This document shows positions 11,400 through 21,800 of a DNA stretch of 64,000 nt, one piece after another. Source of the DNA: Fulvia fulva (lineage: Eukaryota; Ascomycota; Dothideomycetes; Mycosphaerellales; Mycosphaerellaceae); NCBI RefSeq assembly GCF_020509005.1, contig NC_063020.1:3968001-4032000 (forward strand). Direction: 5' to 3'. The translations under genes were made by a program, and so were the position numbers. How positions within the stretch are numbered: the stretch's first letter is position 1; each line of letters begins with the position of its first letter. Under the pieces are notes generated by a model. The model searched no databases and was not told the DNA's origin. It saw only the letters and a program-made list of their open reading frames with translations.

Positions 11400-13620
11400 C
11401 GTGCCATTTCCCTACTACGGATCGGCGGCTAGGGAACTGAGGTTCGCGTTCGGATTCGGCGTAGTATTACGTAGACGCGGTAGGCGATAGTCGCTATCGT
11501 ACCTATATATTAGGTATTTAGGGTTAGTCGATACGTAAGAACCTATACGGTAGCGGTAGTACTTACCCTACTTCTTAAGATCTTCGCGCTACTTCCGGTT
11601 AAGCGTAGGTAGGTTCTATAGATAAGTCGGTAGATCCTCCTTCTTCTTAGTACTAGCGTACTGTAGTAGGCGCTATACTAAGGCACCTACTATACCGGTA
11701 GCGATACTAGTAACTACGTTACCGTTATTCTAGTTATTCTAGCCGCTATTACCGTTCGATTCGCTATTACTACGGGGCGCTCCTTCTACGGGTATAGTCG
11801 ATCTGTCTCGTAGAAGCTCTCGTCTAGTACGGTGTACTCCTCGATAACGTCTTATATACTATCTAGGCGGCGGTCGACTTCGCGGTCGCCGAAGGTCTTA
11901 ATAAAGTACTTACGGTTTAGTCGGTTACGGAATAGTATAAGCTCGGTCTTATCGGTCTATAACATCTAGGCGCGTAACTTCGAGTAGCGTATATAGAAGG
12001 CTATAAAGGTTTCGCCTTGTTCTTACTTATAGGTAGTAATGTTAACTATAGCCTTAGTTCCTTTATTACGTATACTATATTAGCGTGTTATCTAATCTAA
12101 TAACTCTTCTCTAGTCTTAAACTCGTTAAAGGACTGCTATCTAGGCATAGGGATCCTCGGCTTAATACTTCGCTAAGGATCACCTTACGTCTACCTATAT
12201 ACGAAGCGTAGACTATCTACCTTAGTACGGAAGGTTACTATAGTTAGCTTTAGGAGAACACTACTATACTAGCTATCGAAATTAGGGTCATTATCGTTCT
12301 TAAAGTACTTAGGGTTAGGTACACCCTTACTAATCTCTATGCCGCGAGTAAGGGTGCGGTTAATAGTAAAGAGACGTTCTAGAAGGTCAACTAGTAGTGT
12401 CTAGGTACGGGTGTTACGTATTCTCGAGTTACGACTATTATTAGGTCCTAGTCGCGGACGGTCGTTATTACGTCCTCGGCTATTATTACTACGGTTATAG
12501 TCGTCTCTATCGTTATTACTACTACCGCTACCGCTACCTCTACTAGCAGCTTCGCGATACCTACGTAATAGCTACTCGAGTAAGGTCTCGCGTAGGCGGG
12601 AACGAGAGGGTCGGCGGCCTAAGCGGCCCCTACCTCCGTTCTATATAGTGTCTCCTACCTCAAGCCGAGCCTTTAGATCATCGACTTCTTGTTATAGGGC
12701 CTAGTTCTTCACCTTAGCATCTTGTGCCTTCTTCTTCTCCTTCTCGTAGATCTTACTAAACTACTTATATAGGTTGTTAGCTTCCTTATATTTCTTCTCT
12801 AACTCTTATAACTTAGCTAGGTCGTAATCCTTCTTACTCTTAAGATCTACTGCCATTTTCTATATAACAAGCTCTTTACTTCGTAGTATCTTATAGATGC
12901 GGTCGTATTCGGTATATAGCGTAGTATACTAGGTGTTCTAGAGGTCGTTAGCTCGCTCTATTATATCGAGTTGTCTACCCTTAGTAATCGCCGTATTGAC
13001 TACTTATAGTACGAAGTCGTAGGTGGTCTTCGGGTATTAGGATACAAGGGTCGTAAGGTTGTCTAGAGTAATATTCTAGTATTCGGATACGAGAATATGT
13101 TCTGCCTCGTCGAGTAATAGATACACCTTGTCTAGGTCGCCGCCTAGGTTCTCTTCTAGCTTAAACTCGAACAGTTCTATAAAGTCAATCTTACTACCTT
13201 CTTCTCGCTCGAAGGCCTTCTAGTAAGCTTTATTAATCTCTTGTTATAGCGCGACACCGGTGTCTACTATAACCCGCCGGTCATTGTCCTATATCTAACT
13301 CTAAGGGAAAGAGGAGAGGTCGGGGAAAAGAGATGTACGCTACTTGCTTTTGCTCTTAGGCTTAGGTAGCGGTAGTATACCGCCGTTCGCTATTTATAAA
13401 GTCATGTTGTCTAGGTTCGGGGGAGGCGTAACGGTGCCTATATCCTGACTATCTACGAGCGCGCGACTACCTACTAATAATATCGCTACGTTACGTTCTC
13501 TAGGCATCTACGCGCTATACGCCTTACCGTATTCTGTGTTCTAATACGACTCTACGGGTTCTCGAGTTCTACGGTTCTGTCTATTCCTATTATTACGCGT
13601 CCCTTACCTAGATCCGCGAT
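11400..13620 (-). pseudogene. Chromovirus A gag remnant
   Basis: This lies between the pol remnant and LTR-B. The minus strand holds a Lys/Glu-rich, coiled-coil-like stretch at about 12,870-12,640 and polar low-complexity sequence toward 12,400. There is no open frame and no clear CCHC knuckle after damage. It is assigned by position. Confidence 0.45.
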
Positions 13621-13643
13621 CTAGGTAGGGTAGTAGAACAAAC

Positions 13644-13827
13644 TATAAGGGCGCGCGTATTATAGGGTCCGAACGAGATAACTATTGTTCTACGAAGCTA
13701 CGAAAGAGGAGCGCGAGGCGCGGCGAAGTTATAAAGCAAAGCTAAGCCGCGCTAACCCGATATAGAAGGTCCGCGGTTTAGCCGGGCCGACGTAGCTATA
13801 GTAAGGGGTCGCGGGCTACCTATAATA
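13644..13827 (-). repeat. LTR-B (shared between tandem chromovirus copies)
   Basis: This 184-bp direct repeat of LTR-A starts TATAAGGGCGCGCGTATTAT. Its right end reads CTATAATA where LTR-A has CGTGACA, which is further RIP damage. It is followed by CCCCCCCTC, the minus-strand polypurine tract of a 3' LTR, although it also stands where the 5' LTR of copy A should be. Confidence 0.8.
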
Positions 13828-14066
13828 GTACCCCCCCTCTTAAGACGTGTCTTAGTCCTCTAAGCGTTATCTATCTTATACGGCCACTTGCCCGTACTAC
13901 TCTATAACCGTACAAAAGTCTAATTATCCTCTAATACCTTATTATCGTCTAGTAATACATCTATATCCTATCTATCTATAACTAGCCTATCCGCGACCGG
14001 CTCCCTTCGAGAAACATACTACCTAGTTAGCTAGCTAGCTTACTCTAGACCTAAGTCTATCTTCGG
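13828..14066 (-). pseudogene. Truncated 3' internal end of a second chromovirus copy
   Basis: The sequence is nearly collinear with 6,797-7,020, the region beside LTR-A: it shares CTTAGTCCTCTAAGCGTTAT and CTTCGAGAAACATA. It breaks off at about 14,066 and an inverted copy begins at once. It holds only the end of the C-terminal tail and the 3' untranslated region. Confidence 0.7.
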
Positions 14067-16569
14067 AGCTCGCCTACGAAGTAGATAATAAAGACTTATA
14101 GCTAGTAAAGATTTATACCGACTATAAGAACCTAGAATACTTTATAAAGACAAAGTAGCTAAATCGGCGACAAGCGCGTTAGGCTAAGTTCTTGTTATAG
14201 TTTAACTTTAAGATAATATACCGTCTAGGACTTCAAGGTACAAAGCTAGATAGCCTAACGAGACGTAGCTAGGACCTTCCGTAGGGGGTGAACGACCCTC
14301 GGAACTAGCATTAGTATTAGACATTACTACCTCCTAAGCGATTCCTTAAGATCGCCTTACTATAGGCAATAGTAGAAGATACGCCGGAAGAAGAGGAACT
14401 AGTATAGCTAGACCCTAAAGCTAAAGAGTTCATACCTATAGAACGAGATGCGCCTACTAAATAACCGGCGACGCGTAAAAGTTAACGGGAAGCCGAACTC
14501 GAGTATCGAATATCGACGGCGTACATAACCGATAACGAGCTTAAGACCGCGATTAAGGACCTATAGAAAGACCGCACTCCTATACTACTATAGAGAGCGA
14601 AGATTCACCTAGCACACTACAAAGTAGATAGCGATCTACTATATGTTCGAAATCAATACGACGGCTAGAGCTTATAGGTACTAAATGACTAAGCCTTATA
14701 GACTAGGATAATCAAGATAAACTATAACGCTCTAGTAGTAGGCCATCTAGGACGAGCTCGTACTTATAAACTCGTAGTACGTAAATTCTACTAGCCTAGA
14801 TTAGCGAGATCCGTACGTAGATATACCGCGAATTACCGTACCTACCGTATAACAAAATCTCTATACTCCTAGCCACTAGGATTATTATAGCCACTTCCTG
14901 TTCTAGATCGGCCTTAGAAACATATTGTAGTCGACTTTGTTATCGGACTCCTAGATAGTACTCTTAACGGTATAGTCTATAACAACATTATGACCTTTAC
15001 TAATAGGCTTACTAAGAAAGTCGAGCTGATCCCTATTAGCGTAATAATAGCACAGAATACGGCAAGGCTTTTCCTTAAACATATATTCTGTCGGCGCGGG
15101 TTTCCTAACACTATTATATCAGACCGTAGTAAGCAGTAGGTTGCTACCTTCTAGAAGAAACACTATAAGATGCTCCGTATAAATCGTAAGCTAAGTTCTT
15201 CGTATCACCTAGAAACTGATAGACAGTCAGAACGTACTAACTAGGCGATAGAACAGTATCTTCGTATGTTCACTAATAAGGCATAGGATGACTAGGCAGA
15301 ATAGCTATGCCTTACTTAGTTCGCGATTAACAATCACCTGTCCGAGACTACTAGTGTATCGCCGTTCTACGCTACCTTAGGCTACAACCCTAAGTTTATA
15401 GAGCGAGTTGACCTAAACGCTAGAAAGGAGGGAGGACTAACTACTCTCTAGCGACTAGATACGCGATTAGTAGAAACCTTTATACGTCGAATTTACGAGC
15501 TTTATAAGCACCTTTAAGAGAATATACGAATGTTATAAGCTCTCTAAGTAGAAGTAGCAAACCGCTACCGAAGCATTCCTCTAGACTATAAGGTAGGTGA
15601 TTAGGTATATCTTAGTACTAAGAACATCCGTACGACTCGACTATCTAAGAAGCTAGACAGGAAATATGCCGGCCCTTACTAGATTACGGAAGTCATACCG
15701 GCTAGACTCTCTTATCGACTAAAACTATTAGACGCTCTAGTAGGACTTAATAACTACTTCTATACCTTACTACTATAACGAGCCGACCACCCCGATTTCC
15801 TACTACTTGAAGGGCAGCATCTAGCGCCGCTACTACCGATAACTATCGAACCTAACACTACCGAGGCTAATATAGTAGCCGATGTAGTAGTAGTACCTAC
15901 GTATATATACGAGGTGGGAAGGATCCTTAATATATACACCCGTAAGCGGGTAGGCAAGGTGAAGAAGGGGTATAAGCGTAAGGTAGATACATAGTATAAG
16001 GTGAAATAGGTTAGATATTAGAACGAGGAGGATAGTAAGACCTAGTAACCTATAGAGGACATACTTAAACACGCGGCCGCCGCTATTATAGACTTTCACT
16101 ATAACCGGCCGGAGTTGTCTACGCCTATAGGCTTCGTAGCTCTATCTGACTAGTCCCTACTAGCTACTAAGGTGCTCGGGCTTAACACGATTAGGGTCAT
16201 TCCGAAAGACACCGTTACGAATAAGTCGCCTCGAGCCTTACCTATAATAGAATCTGCTCCGTACATATTCGATACTCGAGTAGAGCCTATAGAGCCTATA
16301 ATAATACCTAACTTTGGTTATAAGGATTATACGCGAGTACTAGCCGAAGACAGACGTAGGTCTAGGGTAAGCTAGCTAACTAGGCAACATGTTTCTCGAA
16401 GGAAGCCGGTCGAGGATAGTCTTAATAGAGCGAATACGATATTATTGGATGACGACAGGGCACTAGAGGATGATTAGGCGTTCGCGCAATTATAGAGCTC
16501 GATAGGCAAGTAGCCTTATAAGGTAGATAACGCTTCGAGGACTAAGGCGTGTTTTAGGAGGGGGGATAC
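14067..16569 (+). pseudogene. Inverted chromovirus copy: RNase H, integrase, chromodomain, tail
   Basis: The plus strand starts inside RNase H (YTDYKNLEYFIKTK at about 14,116) and continues through integrase: DFVIGLLDS near 14,935, a SDRSK motif near 15,122 and a DRQSERTN motif near 15,225. The chromodomain follows at about 15,905-16,095 and the C-terminal tail at 16,172-16,375. It is nearly identical to the reverse complement of copy A, including most RIP-type TAG stops. The 5' half of the element is absent. Confidence 0.78.
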
Positions 16570-16753
16570 TATCACGGGTAGCCCGCGACCCCCTACTATA
16601 GCTACGTCGGCCCGGCTGAACCGCGGACCTTCCGTATTGGGTTAGCGCGGCTTAGCTTTGCTTTATAACTTCGCCGCGCCTCGCGCTCCTCTTTCGTAGC
16701 TTTGTAGAATAACAACTATCTCGTTCGGACCCTATAATACGCGCGCCCTTACA
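16570..16753 (+). repeat. LTR-C (3' LTR of the inverted copy)
   Basis: The 184-bp block starts TATCACGGGTAGCCCGCGAC and ends GCGCGCCCTTACA, an inverted match to LTR-A and LTR-B. It is preceded by a polypurine tract (AGGAGGGGGGATAC, about 16,556-16,569). Its right end keeps CA, where the other two LTRs have TA. Confidence 0.85.
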
Positions 16754-17569
16754 CGGATAAAGATATATACGATATACAGGGCGTCTATCTATAGCACTAG
16801 GATTAGGTATCTCTCCTTAGTAAGCCTATCTATAACTATAAGGACGTTCTTATACGTTTGTCTATCGGTTAAGCTCTTACTTACGGGCAAATCTATAACG
16901 AAGTTAATAGCGATATCCTCCTATACTCTAAAGGGTACCGGTAGTAGTATAAGAAGGCCCTAATACTACTAATTTAACGGAACCGTTGTTCTATATATAA
17001 TATTATTACGGACGAATCTCTTAATCATTTATACTATACGTAGCTAGCGGTAGTATCTACTAATCAACTCGAATGTCTTTTTACGGCCGGGATACCTAGC
17101 TACGAGTATGTCGTAGAAACGTTTCGTAATTAGAGTACGAAGTTCTACTACGCTAGTAACTTATAGGACAAACAACCTATATCCTCCGTAGGCGTTCTTT
17201 ATATAGATTATACTATCTCCTACTTTAGACGTACGATCGTTAATCTTATATTTACGTAATAGGGGTACTTACTAGTTCTAGGATAGCTATTATATAGTAG
17301 CCTAAACGGTCTCTTCGTTAAATAGAGCCTTGACTTATATAAGTAAATCCTACTATACTACCTACTACGCTACCTCCCCCTCCCGTAGCTCGCTTAAATT
17401 GAGCTTAGTATCGAGGCGAGCGGGCGGTAGGATGACCTAGCTCTAATACTATAGACGTAGATCGCTTAGATCCGACGATAGATCTTACGATTGTCTAGTA
17501 AGACTATTAGACTTTATACCCTATATACCTAGACGATAGGTGATTTTAAATACGAACTGTACTAGGAAC
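16754..17569 (-). pseudogene. Element D RNase H end and integrase N-part remnant
   Basis: On the minus strand, from the Copia boundary, LVQFVFKITYRLGI continues the RNase H linker found right of the Copia element. Further on, GYPGRKKTFELISRYY is the integrase zinc-finger region and NFVIDLP..KSLTDRQTYKN the start of the catalytic core. It ends at the LTR-C boundary. RIP stops are frequent. Confidence 0.7.
17565..17569. other. Target-site duplication GGAAC (left) of Copia 1
   Basis: GGAAC at 17,565-17,569 is repeated at 24,355-24,359, immediately outside the two LTRs. This shows a normal integrase-mediated insertion. Confidence 0.92.
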
Positions 17570-17776
17570 TATCACGTTAGAAGTGTGGGAAGTTATTGTA
17601 CGGGCTCATATAGGGTGTTTCAAAAGCAGGTTGTGTATTGCATGTGTCTATCTAGAATGGACAAGTGTTGCTCTTGAAGAGGCTGCAGGTGACTAATCAG
17701 TCACCTGATTCTTAGCGTACGTGGCCTCAAGTTTTGATGATGGGATGTTGCCCATGTGCACGCTCGGATCGCGACA
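17570..17776 (-). repeat. Copia 1 3' LTR
   Basis: The 207-bp LTR in element sense starts TGTCGCGATC and ends AACGTGATA (TG...TA). It contains a perfect inverted repeat, CAGGTGACT-AATC-AGTCACCTG (17,686-17,707), and CTATATGAG on the minus strand as a possible TATA element. It appears identical to the other LTR. Confidence 0.92.
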
Positions 17777-17789
17777 CACCCCCTCAGCT
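17777..17789 (-). other. Copia 1 polypurine tract
   Basis: Next to the 3' LTR the minus strand reads GCTGAGGGGGTG. This is the expected plus-strand primer position for LTR retrotransposons. The same tract is kept beside the LTR of Copia 2 at 30,386. Confidence 0.7.
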
Positions 17790-18029
17790 CGTGCGCTGGA
17801 GTGAATGAGCTGATTCCCATGTGATCGCGTGCACCCTGTCATAACTACCCCCCCTATCTATGGCAGTGACGTCAGGCCCTCGGTGTTGCTGCTGCTGCAG
17901 TGAGGGTAAGTCAGCTGTTTCAAGTGAAGTGAGGTGAGGTGAGTGAGGTGAGCTTTGTACCCCTTCCCTCATTCCTCACTTTCACTGCTGCCATTGTTAC
18001 CTATATAATAAAGCATAGAATGTGTGACT

Positions 18030-18144
18030 GTTGCCGGTGAGATGGCTCAGGTGATGGTCCCGTTGCACGGACTTTCACTTGAGTGTGCAATCATCTCACC
18101 CACCGGCAAACATCAGAGGTCCTGAGTTCAATCCAGGGGTAGCC
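18030..18144 (+). repeat. tRNA-like / inverted-repeat segment inside Copia 1
   Basis: GTTGCCGGTGAGATG at 18,030 is nearly complementary to CATCTCACCCACCGGCAAAC at 18,092-18,111. On the plus strand TGGCTCAGGTG resembles a tRNA A box and GAGTTCAATCC (18,124-18,134) a B box, and the ends GTTGCC/GGTAGC can pair with two wobbles. Anticodon and T arms do not fold cleanly, so I do not call a tRNA gene. It may be a tRNA-derived (SINE-like) relic carried by the element. Copia 2 has it at about 30,625-30,739. Confidence 0.4.
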
Positions 18145-18388
18145 TTAGTCCTATCGTATGCTTAAACATATATTGTCGTCCGCTCAACTTATTGAATTGT
18201 CCGATAATTGCTCTGTGCCAAGTTATTTCGCTCCGGCGAATGGTGAGAGAGCTCGCTCTGCCCCTGGGGAGTATGAGATACTAGTCAGTGGCGCAATGCA
18301 CTGGGCTGTCTACGACAGAGCTTGCACCATGTGAGGTGTAATGGGGCTCCAATGGGTAACACCGGAGCAACGGTATCGGAAAGTTGAA

Positions 18389-18409
18389 AAGGCACCTTCG
18401 GGGTGCCTT
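18389..18409. other. Perfect 8-bp hairpin in the Copia 3' region
   Basis: AAGGCACC and GGTGCCTT enclose the loop TTCGG. The hairpin is unchanged in Copia 2 (30,984-31,004) although the surroundings are mutated. It could be an RNA structure of the transcript; its role is unknown. Confidence 0.6.
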
Positions 18410-18830
18410 GCTTTCTGCACTTTTAAAGGTCCATCACCTCAGGGTGGTGACACCTTTTTGTTTTGGGCAAGTGTGTGCTATGTGTGAGGTGCGAAAGCAG
18501 CGGATGATGTGGTGACAAGGTGGTAGTGTTGTAGCTAGCAGCAAGTTGGAGGCGTTTCTCGCTTTCTGATTGGACGCGCTGCTGCTGGTGACAGGGGTGT
18601 TTCTCGCCCTTGCGCTGTTAGCCAATGGGAGTCCGAGAAACACCTGTTGATGATGGTGCCAGGGCCGCACCGGTGAATGGTGGATGCTTTGCCCTGGCCT
18701 CGTTGTTTCAGCATTGGTCGCTGCTGGTGGCCGTGTTTTGCGCCTGCTGGCGCTTCCAGAGAGGTGTCCGTAAAGATGAAGCCGTTCGGTGTTCGTTTCG
18801 AGATGAGGTGAGGCCGCTGCTGCGGGCTTC

Positions 18831-21800
18831 TCAGGCGTCTGTTGGCCCGTTACCTCCTGATGCGGCTGCAGAGGGCACTGAGGTGCGTGGGTCCACGCCT
18901 TCCTCAGCCATATTGAGCAGCTTGACGAAGTGCTTGTGCTTCTGTGGTGGAAGCAGCTTGGTCAGCCCGTCTGCAGGCATGTCGTTGGTGCTGAGATACT
19001 TGATCTCAATGTCTCCGCGCTGGTCTCGCTGTCGGAGCCAGTGGTGGTGGATGTCAACGTGGCGTAGCTTCGTGTCAAGCTTTTGCCCTTGTTGGTTGAC
19101 AAGGCGGATGGTCTGCGTGTTGTCGCAGTACAAGTGGGTGCGCTGATTGAACTGAAGGTGTATCTCAGCGAAGACTCGTTCCCACTGTATGAGCTCTGAG
19201 GCGGCTTGCGAAAGCCCGAGTAGCTCAGCCTCTGTTGAGGACTTGGTGACAGTGATTTGTTTAGATGCCTTATAATCCACTGGTCCACCGAACAGCATGA
19301 AGACCCAGCCATTTGAGCTGGTCCTGTCATTATTCATGCCGTAGGACGCGTCCGATGCTCCAAAGAACTCGTGGTTGCTACCGAGGTGCTCTGGTTGGCT
19401 GTGAAGGCCAGTGATGTGTTTGCTGGCGCCATATACAAGGCAGAGGTTCTTGGTCTCCAGGAGATAGCGCAAGCACTGATCTGCAAGCTTGAGGTGTGTC
19501 TCAGTTGGCTTGGTCAGATACTGCGATAGCATGGACAAGGAAAAGGCGATGTCAGGCCGCGTGTGTGTGGCGGCGAAGTTGAGGGATCCTATACGTTGTT
19601 GGTACGCAAGGATGGCGATAGAGGTGGGTTGATGACCCTCTGGAACGGTCCAATCAAGGTGTTGATCTACTGGCACTGTCGTTTTGCGTGCATTCGTGGA
19701 TATGCTGAATTTGGCGGCTAGCTTCTCAATGTAGTCTTCTTGAGAGAGCCACAGCAAGCGCTTGTTTCTGTCGCGCGTAACCTTGATTCCTAGGAACCAG
19801 GAGAGATCACCGAGCTCGTGCATCTCGTACTTGGCAAGCAGCCGCTGCTTGATGTTGGCAGCATGGGCCTTGTGCTTGCGGTGGTAGAGCATAACCAGGT
19901 CGTCAACGTAAAAGAAGAACATAACCTTGTTGTCATGGTAGATGCATTCGGAGTCCGACAGGGGTACTAGTCCAAGGGAGGCCAGCGTCTCGGTTAGGGA
20001 GTTGTACCACAATAAAGGGGACTCCTTCAGACCGTAGAGGGCCTTGACCAGCTTGAGGGCGTGTCCATGGGATGGCCTGTCGATTCCAGGAGGTGGTTGC
20101 AGATACATGGTGTATGGCAGGTCCGAGTTCAGGAAGGCGTTGACAACATCGAATTGTTCGGCTTCTAGGTCGAAGCTCGCGGCCATAGCACAGCAGAGGC
20201 GGAACATGCTTGCTGGCAGTGTGGCGGCGTATGTGTCTAAGTGTGTTCCTTGCAAATCGCCTCTTGCGCATAGCCTAGCCTTGAAGCTCTTCAGCATGCC
20301 GTGCTCGTCCAGTTTGTATTTGTACACCCACTTGAGCGGCAGTAGTGGCTGAAGTCCCTCCTCTTGCTGAGCATCCTGATCCTTCTCTTCCTTTGTTGCC
20401 CATCTGAATGTGCCTGTTGCCAGGGCTTTGGCAAACTCCTTGGCCATAGCTTCGATCCACTGTTGGGAGAAGCGGTGTTTCATAGCGGCTCGGTAGTTAG
20501 AAGGTTCGGGCGGAAGGTCATCGCGGTGCATAGAGGTAGTGGTGTTGACACGCCTTAGAGGGCTGTTGCCTCTTCGTGTAGGGCTTCGATCGCTCTTGTC
20601 GCGATAGGCGCGTGTTCTGGGTCGTATGCCGGACATCTGGCCGATGATTACATTAGCGACCATGATCTGGTGCAGTGCATAGTGGAAGTAGGCCGTTCGT
20701 AGGCGCTTTCCATTCTCTGTGACTGCATAGTTGGACTCCTCTGGTGTGTAGAGCTCTGGCTCCAGGGGGAAGAGTGGTGTGTTGGACGCGTTGTGTGTTA
20801 ACGCGTCTTCTGGTGGTGTGAATGTGAATGGATATGGCTCGCGATCAGGGTCCGTGTTGCCCATGATCTCCTCACGGTCTTCTGCGGTGAGGGCATCCAT
20901 TATCTGCTGCTGCAGGGTATCGTAGTAGTCAGTGGTGTTGGGTGCTGACTGCTGTGTGTTGTCTTGAGTCACGTGATCTGTTACGTGCTCGATTTGCCGG
21001 TCTTTTTGGTTATATGTTGCTGACTCGCGGTGTTGCGGCCAGTGTGGTTCTTGCCCAAGGAGCTTTTGGTGGGCGTCTCGAGGTTGTTGGGTGTGCGGCT
21101 GCTGAGCCTGTTCTTCCACCCCCTCGGCCTGTGCTGTGTCTTGCTCGTGATGAGCGACATACAGGTCGTAGTATTGTTCAGGCTCTTCAGCCGGTTCCGC
21201 TGTTGCGATGTTCTCGACAGGGGTCGTGTACCCTGCTGTCAGGCGTGATGGGTCATAGAACGTGGTCTCATCGAAGAGGACGTCCTTGACTCGCATAACC
21301 CTATCTTTTGATGGGTCCCATACGCGGTAGATGTTAGTGGAGTCGTATCCCACAAGGTAGCCTATGAGCGCTCTCTCTTGGAGTTTCTCGCTCTTGCCAG
21401 GCTGATCTGGTCCATGGATGAACACGTATGCAAGGGAGCCATACACCACCATGTGACCCACGTTCGGAATTCGTCCTGTTGCCAATTCGAATGGGGTCTT
21501 CCAGCCCTTTGACTGGATAGGGGATCGCCAGAGGATGTACACCGCTGCTGCAGTGCATTCTGGCCAAAGCTTTTCCGGCAATCGTGCGTGGATGCGAATG
21601 GTTCTGCTCATGGTGATGATCAGAGCTCCAGCTCTTTCTGCTGGGTCCTGCGCAGGCGCGTATTCCGCGGTTGCGTGCCATTCAATCTTGTTGTTGTTAA
21701 TGACTGAGCGAAACACCTTCCCAATGGCGGGCTCGTTGTCGCTGTAGAAGCATACGAACCTGCGACCAATGAAGTTGATGAAGCTCAGCAGGCTGTTGAA

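Larger units (their letters stand above)
6613..13827 (-). mobile_element. RIP-degraded chromovirus 'A' with two LTRs
   Basis: LTR-A (6,613-6,796) and LTR-B (13,644-13,827), both 184 bp, enclose a full minus-strand Gypsy order: gag, protease, RT, RNase H, integrase, chromodomain. A polypurine tract (complement of CCCCCCTCC at about 6,802-6,810) borders LTR-A. LTR-B is also followed on its right by the 3' internal end of a further copy, so it appears to be shared by two tandem units. No target duplication is recognisable. CpA is strongly depleted throughout. Confidence 0.78.
17777..18830 (-). other. Copia 1 long 3' non-coding region
   Basis: About 1.05 kb lies between the pol stop codon and the 3' LTR, unusually long for Copia. 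No long sense frame is present. It holds GAGGT-type short repeats (17,925-17,950), a tRNA-like/inverted-repeat segment (18,030-18,144) and a strong hairpin (18,389-18,409). All of these recur in Copia 2, so they belong to the element and not to a later insertion. Copia 2 has fewer GAGGT units and an additional stretch of about 20 bp near 31,177. Confidence 0.7.

Noticed and set aside
18030..18144. Functional tRNA gene
   Set aside because: A and B boxes are recognisable, but the anticodon and T arms do not form proper stems; kept only as a tRNA-like segment.
18625..19146. 173-codon plus-strand frame in the Copia element
   Set aside because: It overlaps the pol C-terminus in antisense, has no family features and is destroyed in Copia 2; a shadow of the true frame.
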